Assembly: GCA_963732345.1 (NCBI GenBank)
Contig: CAVSZI010000016.1
Location: 1 to 64,000, forward strand
Direction of reading: 5' to 3'
Source of the DNA: Bog-532 sp963732345
GTDB taxonomy: Bacteria > Actinomycetota > Actinomycetes > Streptosporangiales > Streptosporangiaceae
Length of the DNA stretch: 64,000 nt
Part shown: positions 44,956-53,656 of the stretch, one piece after another
Numbering within the stretch: the stretch's first letter is position 1
Layout of the letters: each line of letters begins with the position of its first letter
Program-made: the position numbers and the translations under genes
The notes under the pieces: model-generated
The model's input: the letters and a program-made list of their open reading frames with translations, nothing else
Told to the model about the DNA's origin: nothing
Database searches by the model: none

Positions 44956-45831
44956 CTACCGCGGGCCAGGCTCCCGGTCGGCCTCGGTTTCGGCCTCGAT
45001 TCCGGCCGGCCGCACGATACCCGCCGCCAGGAAGAGGGCGCGGATGCCGTCCCGTACCCGGTCGTCCCGTGTCCGCCTGATCCACTCCGCGGGTGTGGTC
45101 CCGGCCAGCCTCACCAGGGCCGGCACCTCGGCCAGCAGCCCGGTGATGAGCGTGGCCTGGTCGGTCAGGGTGCGCGGCTCGCCCGCCTGGTTGACCAGGT
45201 GGCCGTGCCGCGACACGTAGACGCTGCATCCCGGTGCCGGCTGGCCCGGCCGCAGATATACGGCGTAGCGAGATGACAGGCGGACGCGATGGTAGTTCGG
45301 CTCGGTGGCGTCCAGAGCGCTGAGGGCCTCCCGGTCGAGCCATAGCACCCACATGTCCGACACCGCCGCGGGATCCGACACGGGCGTCGCCGGCACGTAC
45401 CCGGGCCTGCTGACGTGAGCGGACACCCCCACGGTCATCCCATGGACCTTCACGCCCGTGATCGGTACGACCGCCCGCAGGCCGGCGTTCGCCATCTTGC
45501 GACGGATCTGCGCCGGCGACGCGTTCGAGCCGACCGACAGAACCGGCGTCCGCTGCACGAACGGCGGTACTCCCTGCCCACGGAGGAAATGGTCGAGCGA
45601 CTGGTCCGCTCCCGCCTGGCCATCGGGCCCGCCGGGGCCGACGGGGCCGACGGGACCATCAGGAGCGGCTCGCCCGGCCAGCCTGACGCGCCACTGGCCG
45701 AGGGCAGCCGCCCGGACGGGCTGGACGTCGAAAACGTCTGAGCCGGCGACCAGCACGGCCTTCCGCCGCGGCGGAAGGCCCGGATAGGTCAGCGGGGCCG
45801 TGAGCGGGTCCACTCCGCTTCGCCCGGCCAC
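44956..45831 (-). CDS. Conserved protein of unknown function between parB and parA
   Basis: 291 residues from the GTG at 45831. N-terminal PLTYPGLPPRRKAVLVAGS, then a collagen-like GPVGPVGPGGP stretch, then the core LSVGSNASPAQIRRKMAN, VHGMTVGVSAHVSRPGYVPATP, SDMWVLWLDREALSALDATE, and YVSRHGHLV. The YGSN-like GSNA start and the ATE/EPNY pattern vaguely recall gamma-glutamylcyclotransferase-fold proteins. I do not assign an activity. A perfect 24-bp palindrome (45757-45780) lies within its first codons. Co-directional with parA and parB. Confidence 0.65.
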   Translation of the reverse strand: MAGRSGVDPLTAPLTYPGLPPRRKAVLVAGSDVFDVQPVRAAALGQWRVRLAGRAAPDGPVGPVGPGGPDGQAGADQSLDHFLRGQGVPPFVQRTPVLSVGSNASPAQIRRKMANAGLRAVVPITGVKVHGMTVGVSAHVSRPGYVPATPVSDPAAVSDMWVLWLDREALSALDATEPNYHRVRLSSRYAVYLRPGQPAPGCSVYVSRHGHLVNQAGEPRTLTDQATLITGLLAEVPALVRLAGTTPAEWIRRTRDDRVRDGIRALFLAAGIVRPAGIEAETEADREPGPR

Positions 45832-45943
45832 CGTGCTCAACCGCCGTCCTGAGGAAGGTCGCGGGCCAGGCCGCGGGCCGCTGCCCCGGGTGAAGTGAGG
45901 ACGGTGAGCATCGCGCGCCCCCGTGGCGGGCGGGTGACCCGGA

Positions 45944-47188
45944 TCAGCCCGCCATCTTCGGGCTGCGGATCGACAGCTCCCGAGCTGCCTCCACATAGGC
46001 CACCGAACCGCTCGACCCGGGGTCGTAGGTGATGACGGACTGCCCGTAGCTCGGTGCCTCGGAGACACGCACACTGCGGGGGATGATCGACTTCAGGACG
46101 ACCTCCCCGAAGTACGACCGCACGTCGTCCGCGACCTGGGAGGCAAGCCGGGTACGGCCGTCGTACATGGTCAGCAGGATGGTCGTGACCTGCAGGACCG
46201 GGTTCAGGTGACCCTTGACCAGGTCGACAGTCCGGAGCAGTTGCTCGAGCCCTTCGAGAGCGTAGTACTCGCACTGAATCGGGATCAGCACTTCCCGCGC
46301 GGCGACCAGGGCGTTCAGAGTCAGCAGGCCGAGCGACGGAGGGCAGTCGATGAGGATGTAATCGAGGCCCGAGGAATCGTAAGCCGCCACGGCCCGGGAA
46401 AGCCTGTTCTCGCGTGCGACCAGCGGCACCAGCTCGATCTCGGCACCCGCCAGGTCGATGGTCGCCGGGGCACAGTACAGCCCGGGCAGGCCCTCAACGG
46501 GCTGCACGATATCAGCGAGCGGCCGGTCCTCCACCAGCATGTTGTAGACCGATAGCGCCCCCACATGGTGATCGACGTCCAGCGCGGTGGAGGCGTTTCC
46601 CTGAGGATCCAGATCGATGACGAGGACGCGTGATCCATGCTGGGCCAGGCCGGCGGCCAGGTTGACCGCCGTTGTCGTCTTGCCGACCCCGCCCTTCTGG
46701 TTGGCGATCGTCATGATCCGGCAACTGGCGGGGCGGGGCCACGAGCGGCCGTCCCCGCCGCGCGCCCCCATCGCGGCCTCGGCGGCCCGGCCGATCGGAG
46801 TGTCCTGCGGATTCTGCGGCACCTCCGGTATCACGACCGAGCCCACGTCGCCCCGGCCCTGGGCCGCCGTTCCCCCGTGCATCGCGTCCTCCACTACGTT
46901 CTTGCCCGCGTTCTTGCCCGGCTCATGTGCTACGGGCCCGACAGGTCCGGCTTCCGGCGCGGTCACCGTTTCACGTGAAACTGCGGCCGACAATGCTCGC
47001 TGTACCGCTTGCTTTACCCCGGGTTGCTTTACCCCGGGTTGCTTTATCTTGGGCGAGCCAAATCCAGTCGGGATATGTGCGCCGTTCGCCACGCCACCTC
47101 CTGGAGGGGGAGCGCTAGGGGCCGCCGCCGGGTCCGGCTGCCGTTCCGTCGCAGCGGAATCGGCGGCCGCCCCGATATCAGTTCGCAT
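45944..47188 (-). CDS. parA: Chromosome partitioning ATPase ParA (Soj)
   Basis: Segregates replicated origins together with ParB. The ParA core begins near residue 150 with MTIANQKGGVGKTTTAVNLAAG, Walker A' LVIDLDPQGNASTA and Walker B YILIDCPPSLGLLT. The ~150-residue N-terminus is low-complexity and contains KQPGV repeats, VSRETV (encoded by a perfect parS site) and GKNAGKN. The ATG at 47188 is one option. The frame is open to 47425, and the start is uncertain. Confidence 0.93.
   Translation of the reverse strand: MRTDIGAAADSAATERQPDPAAAPSAPPPGGGVANGAHIPTGFGSPKIKQPGVKQPGVKQAVQRALSAAVSRETVTAPEAGPVGPVAHEPGKNAGKNVVEDAMHGGTAAQGRGDVGSVVIPEVPQNPQDTPIGRAAEAAMGARGGDGRSWPRPASCRIMTIANQKGGVGKTTTAVNLAAGLAQHGSRVLVIDLDPQGNASTALDVDHHVGALSVYNMLVEDRPLADIVQPVEGLPGLYCAPATIDLAGAEIELVPLVARENRLSRAVAAYDSSGLDYILIDCPPSLGLLTLNALVAAREVLIPIQCEYYALEGLEQLLRTVDLVKGHLNPVLQVTTILLTMYDGRTRLASQVADDVRSYFGEVVLKSIIPRSVRVSEAPSYGQSVITYDPGSSGSVAYVEAARELSIRSPKMAG
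46898..46921 (+). repeat. 12-bp tandem repeat in parA (GKNA units on minus strand)
   Basis: Two copies of GTTCTTGCCCGC (second ends CGG) on the + strand. Same unit as in murJ, yidC and recF. Confidence 0.85.
46968..46981. promoter_or_regulatory. Perfect parS core inside the parA coding sequence
   Basis: GTTTCACGTGAAAC, exact 14-bp palindrome, reading through VSRET codons of the variable N-terminus of ParA. A ParB binding site about 4.6 kb from oriC. Confidence 0.92.
47011..47055 (-). repeat. 15-bp tandem repeat in parA leader (KQPGV units)
   Basis: Two exact copies of GCTTTACCCCGGGTT and a degenerate third on the + strand, coding in-frame KQPGV repeats on the minus strand. Confidence 0.85.
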
Positions 47189-47504
47189 CTCGCGGCACTC
47201 GTCACCGGGCCAGCCCAGCCCCGCAGCGTCCGGAGCCTGGCCTGCGAGGGCACGTGGTCCCTGCGACAACTCCGGCCCTTCCGGCTCGGCGTGCCCGCGG
47301 TGAAGGCCCGGCGGTACGACGGGATGCCGCATCGCGGCGGGTGGCCGGTCGGGCCATCCAAGGCCCTCCGCAGGCACCATCACGCTGCTCCTCTCCACGC
47401 CGGCACGCCCGCCGGTCAGCACCACGCTGGCGAGAAGGACCTGCCGACCAGGACTCGCCTCGGCGTTCTGCGCGGTCAGCCGCAGCCGTCAGCCGACCGC
47501 CGTA
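47189..47504. other. Gap between rsmG and the chosen parA start
   Basis: The parA frame remains open through most of it (to 47425), so part may encode an even longer leader. Otherwise nothing recognisable. Confidence 0.4.
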
Positions 47505-48166
47505 TCAGGGCCGCCGTGAGCGTCTCCGCGCCTTGCCGGCCGCCAGAATACGGACGACCGTGGCCGGTGGTTCGACGATACCGTGGCCCACCCTCAGAAC
47601 TTCGGCGCTCTGCACACTGAGGTGCCGCAGGACCGGGCCGGCCTCGTCCAATTCCGTCTGCGCGTGGTCCCCCTTGAGCGCAAGGATCGCGCCGCCCGGG
47701 CGGACGACCCCCACCGAGAGTTCCGCGAGCCGACCGAGCGGGGCGACCGCCCGCGAGATAGCAACGTCCGCGCGGATCACCCCGGCCATGTCCTCCGCCC
47801 GCCCGCGGCACACCATAACATGGCCGAGGCCCAGTTCCGTGACGCATTCGCCGAGAAACGTCGTGCGCCGGAGCATCGGCTCAAGCAAGGTCATCCGCAC
47901 TTTGGGCCGCAGCATCGCGATGACCAGGCCCGGCAGGCCGGCCCGGAGCCGATGTCCACCACCTCGGCGTCGCCGGGCACCAGTTCCGCGAGCACGCCGC
48001 AGTTCAGCAGGTGCCGTTCCCACAGCCGCGGAACCTCCCGGGGGCCGATCAGCCCCCGCTCTACGCCGTGGGTCGCCAGCAGCGACGCGAAGCGGACCGC
48101 CGTTTCGGTGGCCGCACCGAAGAGGGCGACCGCGGCGCCGGGAGGAGCCGGTACAGCAGATCTCAT
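47505..48166 (-). pseudogene. rsmG: 16S rRNA m7G527 methyltransferase RsmG, single-base frameshift
   Basis: The first frame from the ATG at 48166 gives ATETAVRFASLLATHGVERG, PREVPRLWERHLLNC and VVDIGSGP, then derails. A one-base deletion near 47941-47946 separates it from AGLPGLVIAMLRPKVRMTL, ISRAVAPLGRLAEL and the rest in the other frame, ending at 47505. Restoring one base rebuilds the SAM motif VDIGSGAGLPGLVIA and a normal ~220-residue protein. RsmG methylates G527 of 16S rRNA. Its loss gives low-level streptomycin resistance and often raises antibiotic output in Streptomyces. Start overlaps jag stop by 4 bases. Confidence 0.88.
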
Positions 48167-48882
48167 TCAGCGGGGTAGACGACGACCCGCCGGTTTGGTT
48201 CCTCACCCTCGGATTCGCTGCGCAGGCCGACGTCCGCCACGGCGCCGTGCACGACCTTCCGCTCGAATGGTGTCATCGCCGCGAGCGGCTTGGGGGTCCC
48301 GGTCCGCTTGACCTCATCGGCCGCGTCCCGTCCCACCTCGGTCAGCTCGGCCCGGCGGCGGCCGCGGTATCCGCCCACGTCCAGCATCAGCCTGGCCCGC
48401 TCGCCCGTCTGCCGATGCACGGCCAGCCGGGTCAGCTCCTGCAGCGCCTCGAGTACCTCACCGCGCCTGCCGACCAGTTCGTCCAGCGTCGCGCCAACCA
48501 CCGATACGACCGCGCGGTTACCCTCGACATCCATGTCGATGTCGCCGTCCAGGTCGGCGATGTCCAGGAGCCCCTCGACGTAGTCGGCGGCGATCTCGCC
48601 CTCCTGCTCGAGGTCGGCGAGGTCAACCAGAGTGTCGTCGTCGCTGCGCTCGCCCGCCTCAGCGGGCCCGTCAGCCTCGTCCGACCCGTTCAGGTCTTCC
48701 GTCCCGAGAGAGGCGCCGGCCTCTTCCGGCCCGCCAGCCTCCGGACCTACAGCGGTCCCTGCCGAACCCGTGCTCACCATTGCGCCCCGGTTATCACCTG
48801 GTACGTCACTCAGCATGTCCTCCGCCTGGCTCACAACCGGTCCCTCGCTGGTGAGGGGCCGCTTCTTATCAACCAACGTCAT
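48163..48882 (-). CDS. jag: RNA-binding protein Jag/KhpB
   Basis: 239 residues. An acidic N-terminal region (about 1-95) is followed by the KH domain (AADYVEGLLDIADLDGDIDM; GATLDELVGRRGEVLEALQELTR) and the R3H domain (KPLAAMTPFERKVVHGAVADVGLRSESEGEEPNRRVVVYP). It partners with KhpA as an RNA chaperone and is always near yidC. Overlaps yidC and rsmG by 4 bases each, so it is translationally coupled. Confidence 0.94.
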   Translation of the reverse strand: MTLVDKKRPLTSEGPVVSQAEDMLSDVPGDNRGAMVSTGSAGTAVGPEAGGPEEAGASLGTEDLNGSDEADGPAEAGERSDDDTLVDLADLEQEGEIAADYVEGLLDIADLDGDIDMDVEGNRAVVSVVGATLDELVGRRGEVLEALQELTRLAVHRQTGERARLMLDVGGYRGRRRAELTEVGRDAADEVKRTGTPKPLAAMTPFERKVVHGAVADVGLRSESEGEEPNRRVVVYPAE

Positions 48883-50264
48883 CGCTTGCCGGAACGCTTA
48901 CTGCGTGACTGCCGGACCGGCTGCTGCCTGACGAGCCTAGCGGCCGGGACCTCCGGCTCAGGCTCGGGCTCAGATTTGCCCCGCACCAGCCTGCTCAGAC
49001 CGCGGCGCTCGCTGCCGTTCTGCGTTCCATCGGCGCTATTGGCCGCCTGCGGGCGCGAGGGCGCTGGCGCGGAACCCGCTGGGCGCGGCTGGCTGCCGCG
49101 CGGGCGCTGGCCGTCGGTGCCCTTCCGGGCCGCCTTGACGCTCCCGGCCGGAACCGCGGCGGCTTCCGTAGCGCTCGTCGCGCTGCCCGCGTTGTTGCCC
49201 GCGTTCTTGCCGGCGTTCTTGCCGGCGCTGGCACTCTTGACCGACGCGGCGGCCGCGGCCCCGGCCGCGCCGCCCAGCGCGGCACCCTTCGATGCGGCGG
49301 GGCTCTTCGCAGGGCCACTGCGGGCCGGGGTGGCCTTCGCCGCCGTGCCCTTCCCGGGGGTGCCCCTGGCCACGGCTCCCCGGGCCGCGCCCTTGGACAC
49401 CGCCCCCTTGGACACCGTGGTACCGGCGGGGCCTGCCGTGCCCTTGGCCGCCGGCGCGGTGGCACTCGCGGCATCCGCACCGGCGGTCACCGGTGCGAAG
49501 TTCCGGAACAGGATGTACTGCTGCCCCAGGGTCCACACGTTCGTCGTGCACCAGTACAGGACCAGGCCGAACTGCCAGTACAGACCGCTCAGGGCGAACA
49601 GCGGCGCGATGTACATCATGTACTTCTGCGAGTTCGCCATCGGGTTGTTCGGGTCCTGGCCCACCTGGCCGATGCCGCGCTTGACGCTCTGCCGCACGGT
49701 CAGGAACGTCGTCGTCGAGCTGATCAGGACAAAGATGCCGATGACGATCTTCGCACTGGCAGGCCCGGGCGCCAGATGGTACGGCGGCAGCGGGCTGGTG
49801 ACGATCCGGTCGGCGATCGTCGCCGTGAAGATGTGCGCGTGCTGCGCGCTGATCACGACGGTCTTGGTCAGCCCGAATTCCGTCTTGCCCTCGGCGATGG
49901 CCCGCAGCACGTTGAACAGTGCAAAGAAGACCGGAAGCTGGATCACCAGGGGAAGGCACCCGGCCAGCGGGTTCGCGCCGTTCTCCTGGTAGAGCTTCAT
50001 GACCTCCTGGTTCATGGTCTGCTTGTCGTCTTTGTATTTCTTCCGCAGTGCCGCGACCTGGGGCGCCAGCGCCGCCATCTTGCGCTGGGAGTGCATCTGC
50101 TTCACGAACAGCGGCACCATGATCAGCCGCATCAACATGACAAGGAAGACGATCGAAAGTCCCCATGCCCATCCGCTGGCCGGCCCGAAGGGAACGCTCA
50201 GCAGCGCGTGAATGCGCATCAGCACCCAGGCGACCGCGTCGTAGAAGGGGTTGAGAATCCCCAC
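48879..50264 (-). CDS. yidC: Membrane protein insertase YidC
   Basis: 461 residues, Gram-positive type without the large periplasmic domain. Five membrane helices include GWAWGLSIVFLVMLMRLIMVPL (conserved Arg in helix 1), NPLAGCLPLVIQLPVFFALFNVLRA and YWQFGLVLYWCTTNVWTLGQQYI. The ~190-residue C-terminal tail is Ala/Lys/Pro-rich and positively charged, suited for ribosome binding, and contains the AGKN repeats. It inserts membrane proteins with or without SecYEG. Confidence 0.95.
   Translation of the reverse strand: MGILNPFYDAVAWVLMRIHALLSVPFGPASGWAWGLSIVFLVMLMRLIMVPLFVKQMHSQRKMAALAPQVAALRKKYKDDKQTMNQEVMKLYQENGANPLAGCLPLVIQLPVFFALFNVLRAIAEGKTEFGLTKTVVISAQHAHIFTATIADRIVTSPLPPYHLAPGPASAKIVIGIFVLISSTTTFLTVRQSVKRGIGQVGQDPNNPMANSQKYMMYIAPLFALSGLYWQFGLVLYWCTTNVWTLGQQYILFRNFAPVTAGADAASATAPAAKGTAGPAGTTVSKGAVSKGAARGAVARGTPGKGTAAKATPARSGPAKSPAASKGAALGGAAGAAAAASVKSASAGKNAGKNAGNNAGSATSATEAAAVPAGSVKAARKGTDGQRPRGSQPRPAGSAPAPSRPQAANSADGTQNGSERRGLSRLVRGKSEPEPEPEVPAARLVRQQPVRQSRSKRSGKR
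49191..49226 (+). repeat. 12-bp tandem repeat in yidC tail (AGKN units on minus strand)
   Basis: Three copies of GTT(G/C)TTGCC(C/G)GC on the + strand. Same family as the murJ, parA and recF arrays. Confidence 0.85.
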
Positions 50265-50267
50265 GTG

Positions 50268-50618
50268 CTAGCTCCCTTGCGTTTCTGTGGACAGCGTGCC
50301 GGCCCCGGTCCGGGACGGCTTCCCGCTTCCGTCACAGGGTGGCACGGGATCGTAGCCCCCCGGATTAAACGGATGGCACCGTGCAATGCGGGCCATGGCC
50401 AGCCACAGACCGCGGGCCGCGCCGTGTACCTGCAACGCCTCCAGCGCATAAGCGCTGCACGAAGGCTCGAACCGGCAGCGCGGGGGCAGCAATGGGCTGA
50501 TGAACCGCCGGTAACCGGTGACAGCCGCCATGAGCACACGCGTCACAAGCGCCGGCCCCTGTGGGTCCGGGATCGCGTCGACGGCCAACTCGGTCCGGCC
50601 GTCCTGTTCCGCGCTCAT
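50268..50618 (-). CDS. yidD: Membrane protein insertion efficiency factor YidD
   Basis: 116 residues with family core YRRFISPLLPPRCRFEPSCSAYALEALQVHG and RIARCHPFNPGGYDPVP (conserved Cys). It assists YidC. Three bases before yidC and overlapping rnpA by 4. Confidence 0.95.
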   Translation of the reverse strand: MSAEQDGRTELAVDAIPDPQGPALVTRVLMAAVTGYRRFISPLLPPRCRFEPSCSAYALEALQVHGAARGLWLAMARIARCHPFNPGGYDPVPPCDGSGKPSRTGAGTLSTETQGS

Positions 50619-50980
50619 GAGTGATGCAGCGCCCCAACCTGCCGCCGCAGCAACCTGCTCATCACCAGATCCAGATCGGCGGCCAGATCCGCCTGGCGTG
50701 CGGCCGCGGCCGGAGGATTGGCGCGGACCACAAGCAGGCTACCCGCAGGAAGCACGCCAAGATACCCGCGCACGATCGCACGAAGGCGACGTTTCACCCG
50801 ATTGCGCACCACCGCGGTGCCAACCGCGCGACTGACTATGAAGCCTACCCTGGCCGGTTCATGGCTCTGAATCTGTGTAAGAAGGTGACCGGTAAGAATC
50901 GGACGACCGGCGCGGGCACCACGGCGCACCGCGAGCGTGAACTCTGCGCGGTGCCGCATCCTTGATTCGCTGGGAAGCAC
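50615..50980 (-). CDS. rnpA: Ribonuclease P protein component
   Basis: 121 residues with R-x-RHRAEFTLAVRRGARAG and the RNR motif VRNRVKRRLRAIV. Binds the catalytic RNA in tRNA 5' maturation. Lies between rpmH and yidD in the usual order. Confidence 0.95.
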   Translation of the reverse strand: MLPSESRMRHRAEFTLAVRRGARAGRPILTGHLLTQIQSHEPARVGFIVSRAVGTAVVRNRVKRRLRAIVRGYLGVLPAGSLLVVRANPPAAAARQADLAADLDLVMSRLLRRQVGALHHS

Positions 50981-51018
50981 GTCCGGGTATCCCGTGGCCC
51001 GCGCCGGGCGCGGCGACG

Positions 51019-51156
51019 TCAGGCGCTGAGGCGGGCGCGGCCCCTGTGGCGGCGGGCCGCCAGAACGGCGCGGCCAGCGCGGGTGCGCATGCGCAGCCGG
51101 AAGCCGTGGGTCTTCGCCCTGCGGCGGTTGTTCGGCTGGAACGTGCGCTTACTCAC
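51019..51156 (-). CDS. rpmH: 50S ribosomal protein L34
   Basis: 45 residues from the GTG at 51156. SKRTFQPNNRRRAKTHGFRLRM and GRAVLAARRHRGRARL are diagnostic. A longer upstream frame is noise. First gene of the leftward operon from oriC. Confidence 0.97.
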   Translation of the reverse strand: MSKRTFQPNNRRRAKTHGFRLRMRTRAGRAVLAARRHRGRARLSA

Positions 51157-51584
51157 CGGAGCTCCAGAAGATTGATCGTGTGATAATCCCGCGACGCGGG
51201 CCCGGCCGGCCACATGGGCAGGCAAGACCGCTGCCGCAGGGTTCGGCCTACGCACGCTAATCGCCTTCGGCGCCGGCGTCAAACTGGGCATCTGGGCGGC
51301 ACGCCCGGCGAAGCCGGGGCGCCGCCCGCGCGTCCTTCGCCGATGTGCGGTAAGACGCCGCCTGGTGTTCGCCGGAGCGCCACACAAGAACACCGCCGTT
51401 CACCCGCCACAGCCCGGGTCAACGGCTTAGGCTGTGGACAACCGCGCAACGCCTGCGACGTACGCCGGTAAGCCGCTTACGCCCGCGGGACGTGACGGTA
51501 ACGGGGCGCAGCGGAAGTGCTACGTGCACAACCTGTGGATAGACCTGTGGAATATATGTACGGCGGACGCGAGGGGAGCGAGCG
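51157..51584. other. rpmH-dnaA intergenic region with DnaA boxes
   Basis: Holds divergent promoters for rpmH and dnaA and three DnaA-box-like sites: a perfect TGTGGACAA (51433-51441), TGTGGATAG (51534-51542) and TGTGGAATA (51546-51554). The latter two sit 30-50 bases before the dnaA start, suited for autorepression. No gene. Confidence 0.8.
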
Positions 51585-53210
51585 GTGAGTGAAACAGACC
51601 TCGCGGACGTATGGGCCCGGTCCCTGGATGGCCTCGCGGATCTTCAGATCAAGCCGCACCAGCGCGCGTGGCTCAAGCTGACCAGGCCGCTGGGACTGGT
51701 CGAGAATACCGCGCTGATCGCCACCCCGAACGAATTTGTCAAGGAGCAGCTCGAGACGCGGCTCCGGGCGCTGGTCACGCACGCGCTGTCCGCTGAGCTC
51801 GGGCGCTCCATCCAGCTGGCGGTGACCGTCGACCCGGTTTCGGCCGCTGGTCCGGTCCCGCCGGACTTCGCCCCCGGCGAAACGGGCCGTCATGATATCG
51901 ACCGGCCCCCGGGCGGCATGGCCTACAACGGCGCGGCGTACGGCGGCCCCGCCCCGGGCGGCCTGCCCCACGACACGGGTGGGCAGCCGATGCTGGCCTC
52001 CTCACTCCCGCCCGCGGGTGTCCCCCTCGACGGGCCGCGCGACTCGCTCGGCGGACCGAGCGGGCCCGGCGTCTCAGGCGGCCAGGGCCCCGGCGACGCC
52101 CGCCAGCCGTCCCCGCCGCGGCGGCCCGAACCGCACGCGGCGCCCGTTCCGTACGCTGTGCCCCGGCCGGGAGGCGCCCGGCTGAACCCGAAGTACACCT
52201 TCGAGACCTTCGTCATCGGCTCGAGTAACCGGTTCGCGCACGCGGCGGCCGTCGCCGTCGCCGAGGCCCCCGCGAAGGCTTACAACCCGCTGTTCGTCTA
52301 CGGCGACTCCGGGCTGGGCAAGACGCACCTGCTGCACGCAATCGGCCACTACGCCCAGACCCTCTATACCGGGGTCAAGGTCAGGTACGTGAGCTCGGAG
52401 GAGTTCACCAACGACTTCATTAACATGATCCGCGACGGTAAGCAGGACGGTTTCCGCCGCCGCTACCGCGACGTAGACGTCCTGCTGGTCGACGACATCC
52501 AGTTCCTGGAGAACAAGGAAGGCACGCAGGAGGAGTTCTTCCACACCTTCAACACACTGCACAACGCCAGCAAGCAGATCGTCATCTCCAGTGACCGGGC
52601 ACCGAAGCGGCTGGTCACCCTGGAAGACCGGCTGCGCAGCCGGTTCGAGTGGGGGCTGCTGACCGACGTGCAGCCGCCGGAGCTGGAAACCCGGATCGCG
52701 ATCCTGCGCCGCAAGGCCATCCAGGAAGGCCTCAACGCGCCGCCGGAGGTCCTCGAATACATCGCCAGCCGGATCTCCACCAACATCCGGGAGCTGGAAG
52801 GGGCCCTCATCCGGGTGACCGCGTTCGCCAGCCTGAACCGGCAGTCGGTCGACCTCCAGCTCGCGGAGATCGTGCTGAAGGACCTGATTCCCGAGGCCCT
52901 CGGACCGCAGATCACCATCGCCACGATCATGGGGCAGACCGCCTCGTATTTTGGGCTGTCCATGGAAGATCTGAGTGGCACCTCGCGGTCACGGGTCCTG
53001 GTGACCGCGCGCCACATCGCCATGTACCTGTGCCGGGAGCTGACCGATCTGTCCCTGCCCAAGATCGGCCAGCAGTTCGGCGGCCGGGACCACACGACAG
53101 TGATGAATGCCGACCGCAAGATCCGTTCTCTGATGGCCGAGCGCCGGTCGATCTACAACCAGGTCACGGAGCTCACCAACCGGATCAAGCAGCAGGCACG
53201 GACGGGCTGA
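51585..53210 (+). CDS. dnaA: Chromosomal replication initiator DnaA
   Basis: 541 residues, GTG start. Domain I (WARSLDGLADLQIKPHQRAWLKL) is followed by a long Pro/Gly-rich domain II (about 85-195) typical of actinobacteria. The AAA+ domain III has Walker A GDSGLGKTHLLHAIGHY, Walker B VLLVDDIQFLENKEGTQEEF and sensor FASRISTN-type helices. Domain IV has LPKIGQQFGGRDHTTVMNADRKI for DnaA-box binding. It unwinds oriC and loads DnaB. Confidence 0.98.
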   Translation: MSETDLADVWARSLDGLADLQIKPHQRAWLKLTRPLGLVENTALIATPNEFVKEQLETRLRALVTHALSAELGRSIQLAVTVDPVSAAGPVPPDFAPGETGRHDIDRPPGGMAYNGAAYGGPAPGGLPHDTGGQPMLASSLPPAGVPLDGPRDSLGGPSGPGVSGGQGPGDARQPSPPRRPEPHAAPVPYAVPRPGGARLNPKYTFETFVIGSSNRFAHAAAVAVAEAPAKAYNPLFVYGDSGLGKTHLLHAIGHYAQTLYTGVKVRYVSSEEFTNDFINMIRDGKQDGFRRRYRDVDVLLVDDIQFLENKEGTQEEFFHTFNTLHNASKQIVISSDRAPKRLVTLEDRLRSRFEWGLLTDVQPPELETRIAILRRKAIQEGLNAPPEVLEYIASRISTNIRELEGALIRVTAFASLNRQSVDLQLAEIVLKDLIPEALGPQITIATIMGQTASYFGLSMEDLSGTSRSRVLVTARHIAMYLCRELTDLSLPKIGQQFGGRDHTTVMNADRKIRSLMAERRSIYNQVTELTNRIKQQARTG

Positions 53211-53656
53211 CCGGTGCCTGCGATCACCGCTCCGGGTACGGTAAACCACCTGCCGGGCCGACCTGTGCGGGCAGGCCCGGCGCTATCAACAAGCGCTGTG
53301 CACACAGCTTGTGGAAAACATTGTGGACGGTAGATGGAGAGTGGGGGACAACCGGTGGGGAGAAACAGCCCGCCCATTCGCGAGGCACAATCGGCTCGCT
53401 CCCGTCCCCTGCGCGGGCACAGTTCCTGTGGACGTTAATCTGCCCGTTGACCTGGGGTGATGGCGCTTATCCCCAGCGTCCACCGCACCTATGACTATGA
53501 CGGTTCTCTAAATAGAGAGAAAACAAACCAAGTGGGCGGCCGGGCAGATGTGCACGAAGGTCCCGCGGCGCCTATATCCAGCGGCGGCCCGGCCCTAAAC
53601 GCACCCAGCCGCGAGGGGCATTCGATGACACGAAACAGGTGCAGGAGGCAGTTCCC
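53211..53656. other. oriC region between dnaA and dnaN
   Basis: 446 bases with a cluster of DnaA-box-like sites: TGTGGAAAA (53310-53318), TGTGGACGG (53322-53330), GGGGGACAA (53344-53352), TGTGGACGT (53427-53435) and TTATCCCCA (53467-53475). An A/T-rich stretch at about 53490-53530 includes the inverted repeat TCTCTAAATAGAGA and is the best candidate for the unwinding element. This is the usual actinobacterial oriC position. Confidence 0.85.

Noticed and set aside
47011..47055. 15-bp repeats in parA as DnaA- or ParB-binding iterons
   Set aside because: They lack parS or DnaA-box cores and keep the reading frame, so they are coding repeats.
47254..49992. 912-codon open frame on the + strand across rsmG, jag and yidC
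   Set aside because: Antisense to three well-recognised genes, with Arg/Ser/Pro-rich noise.
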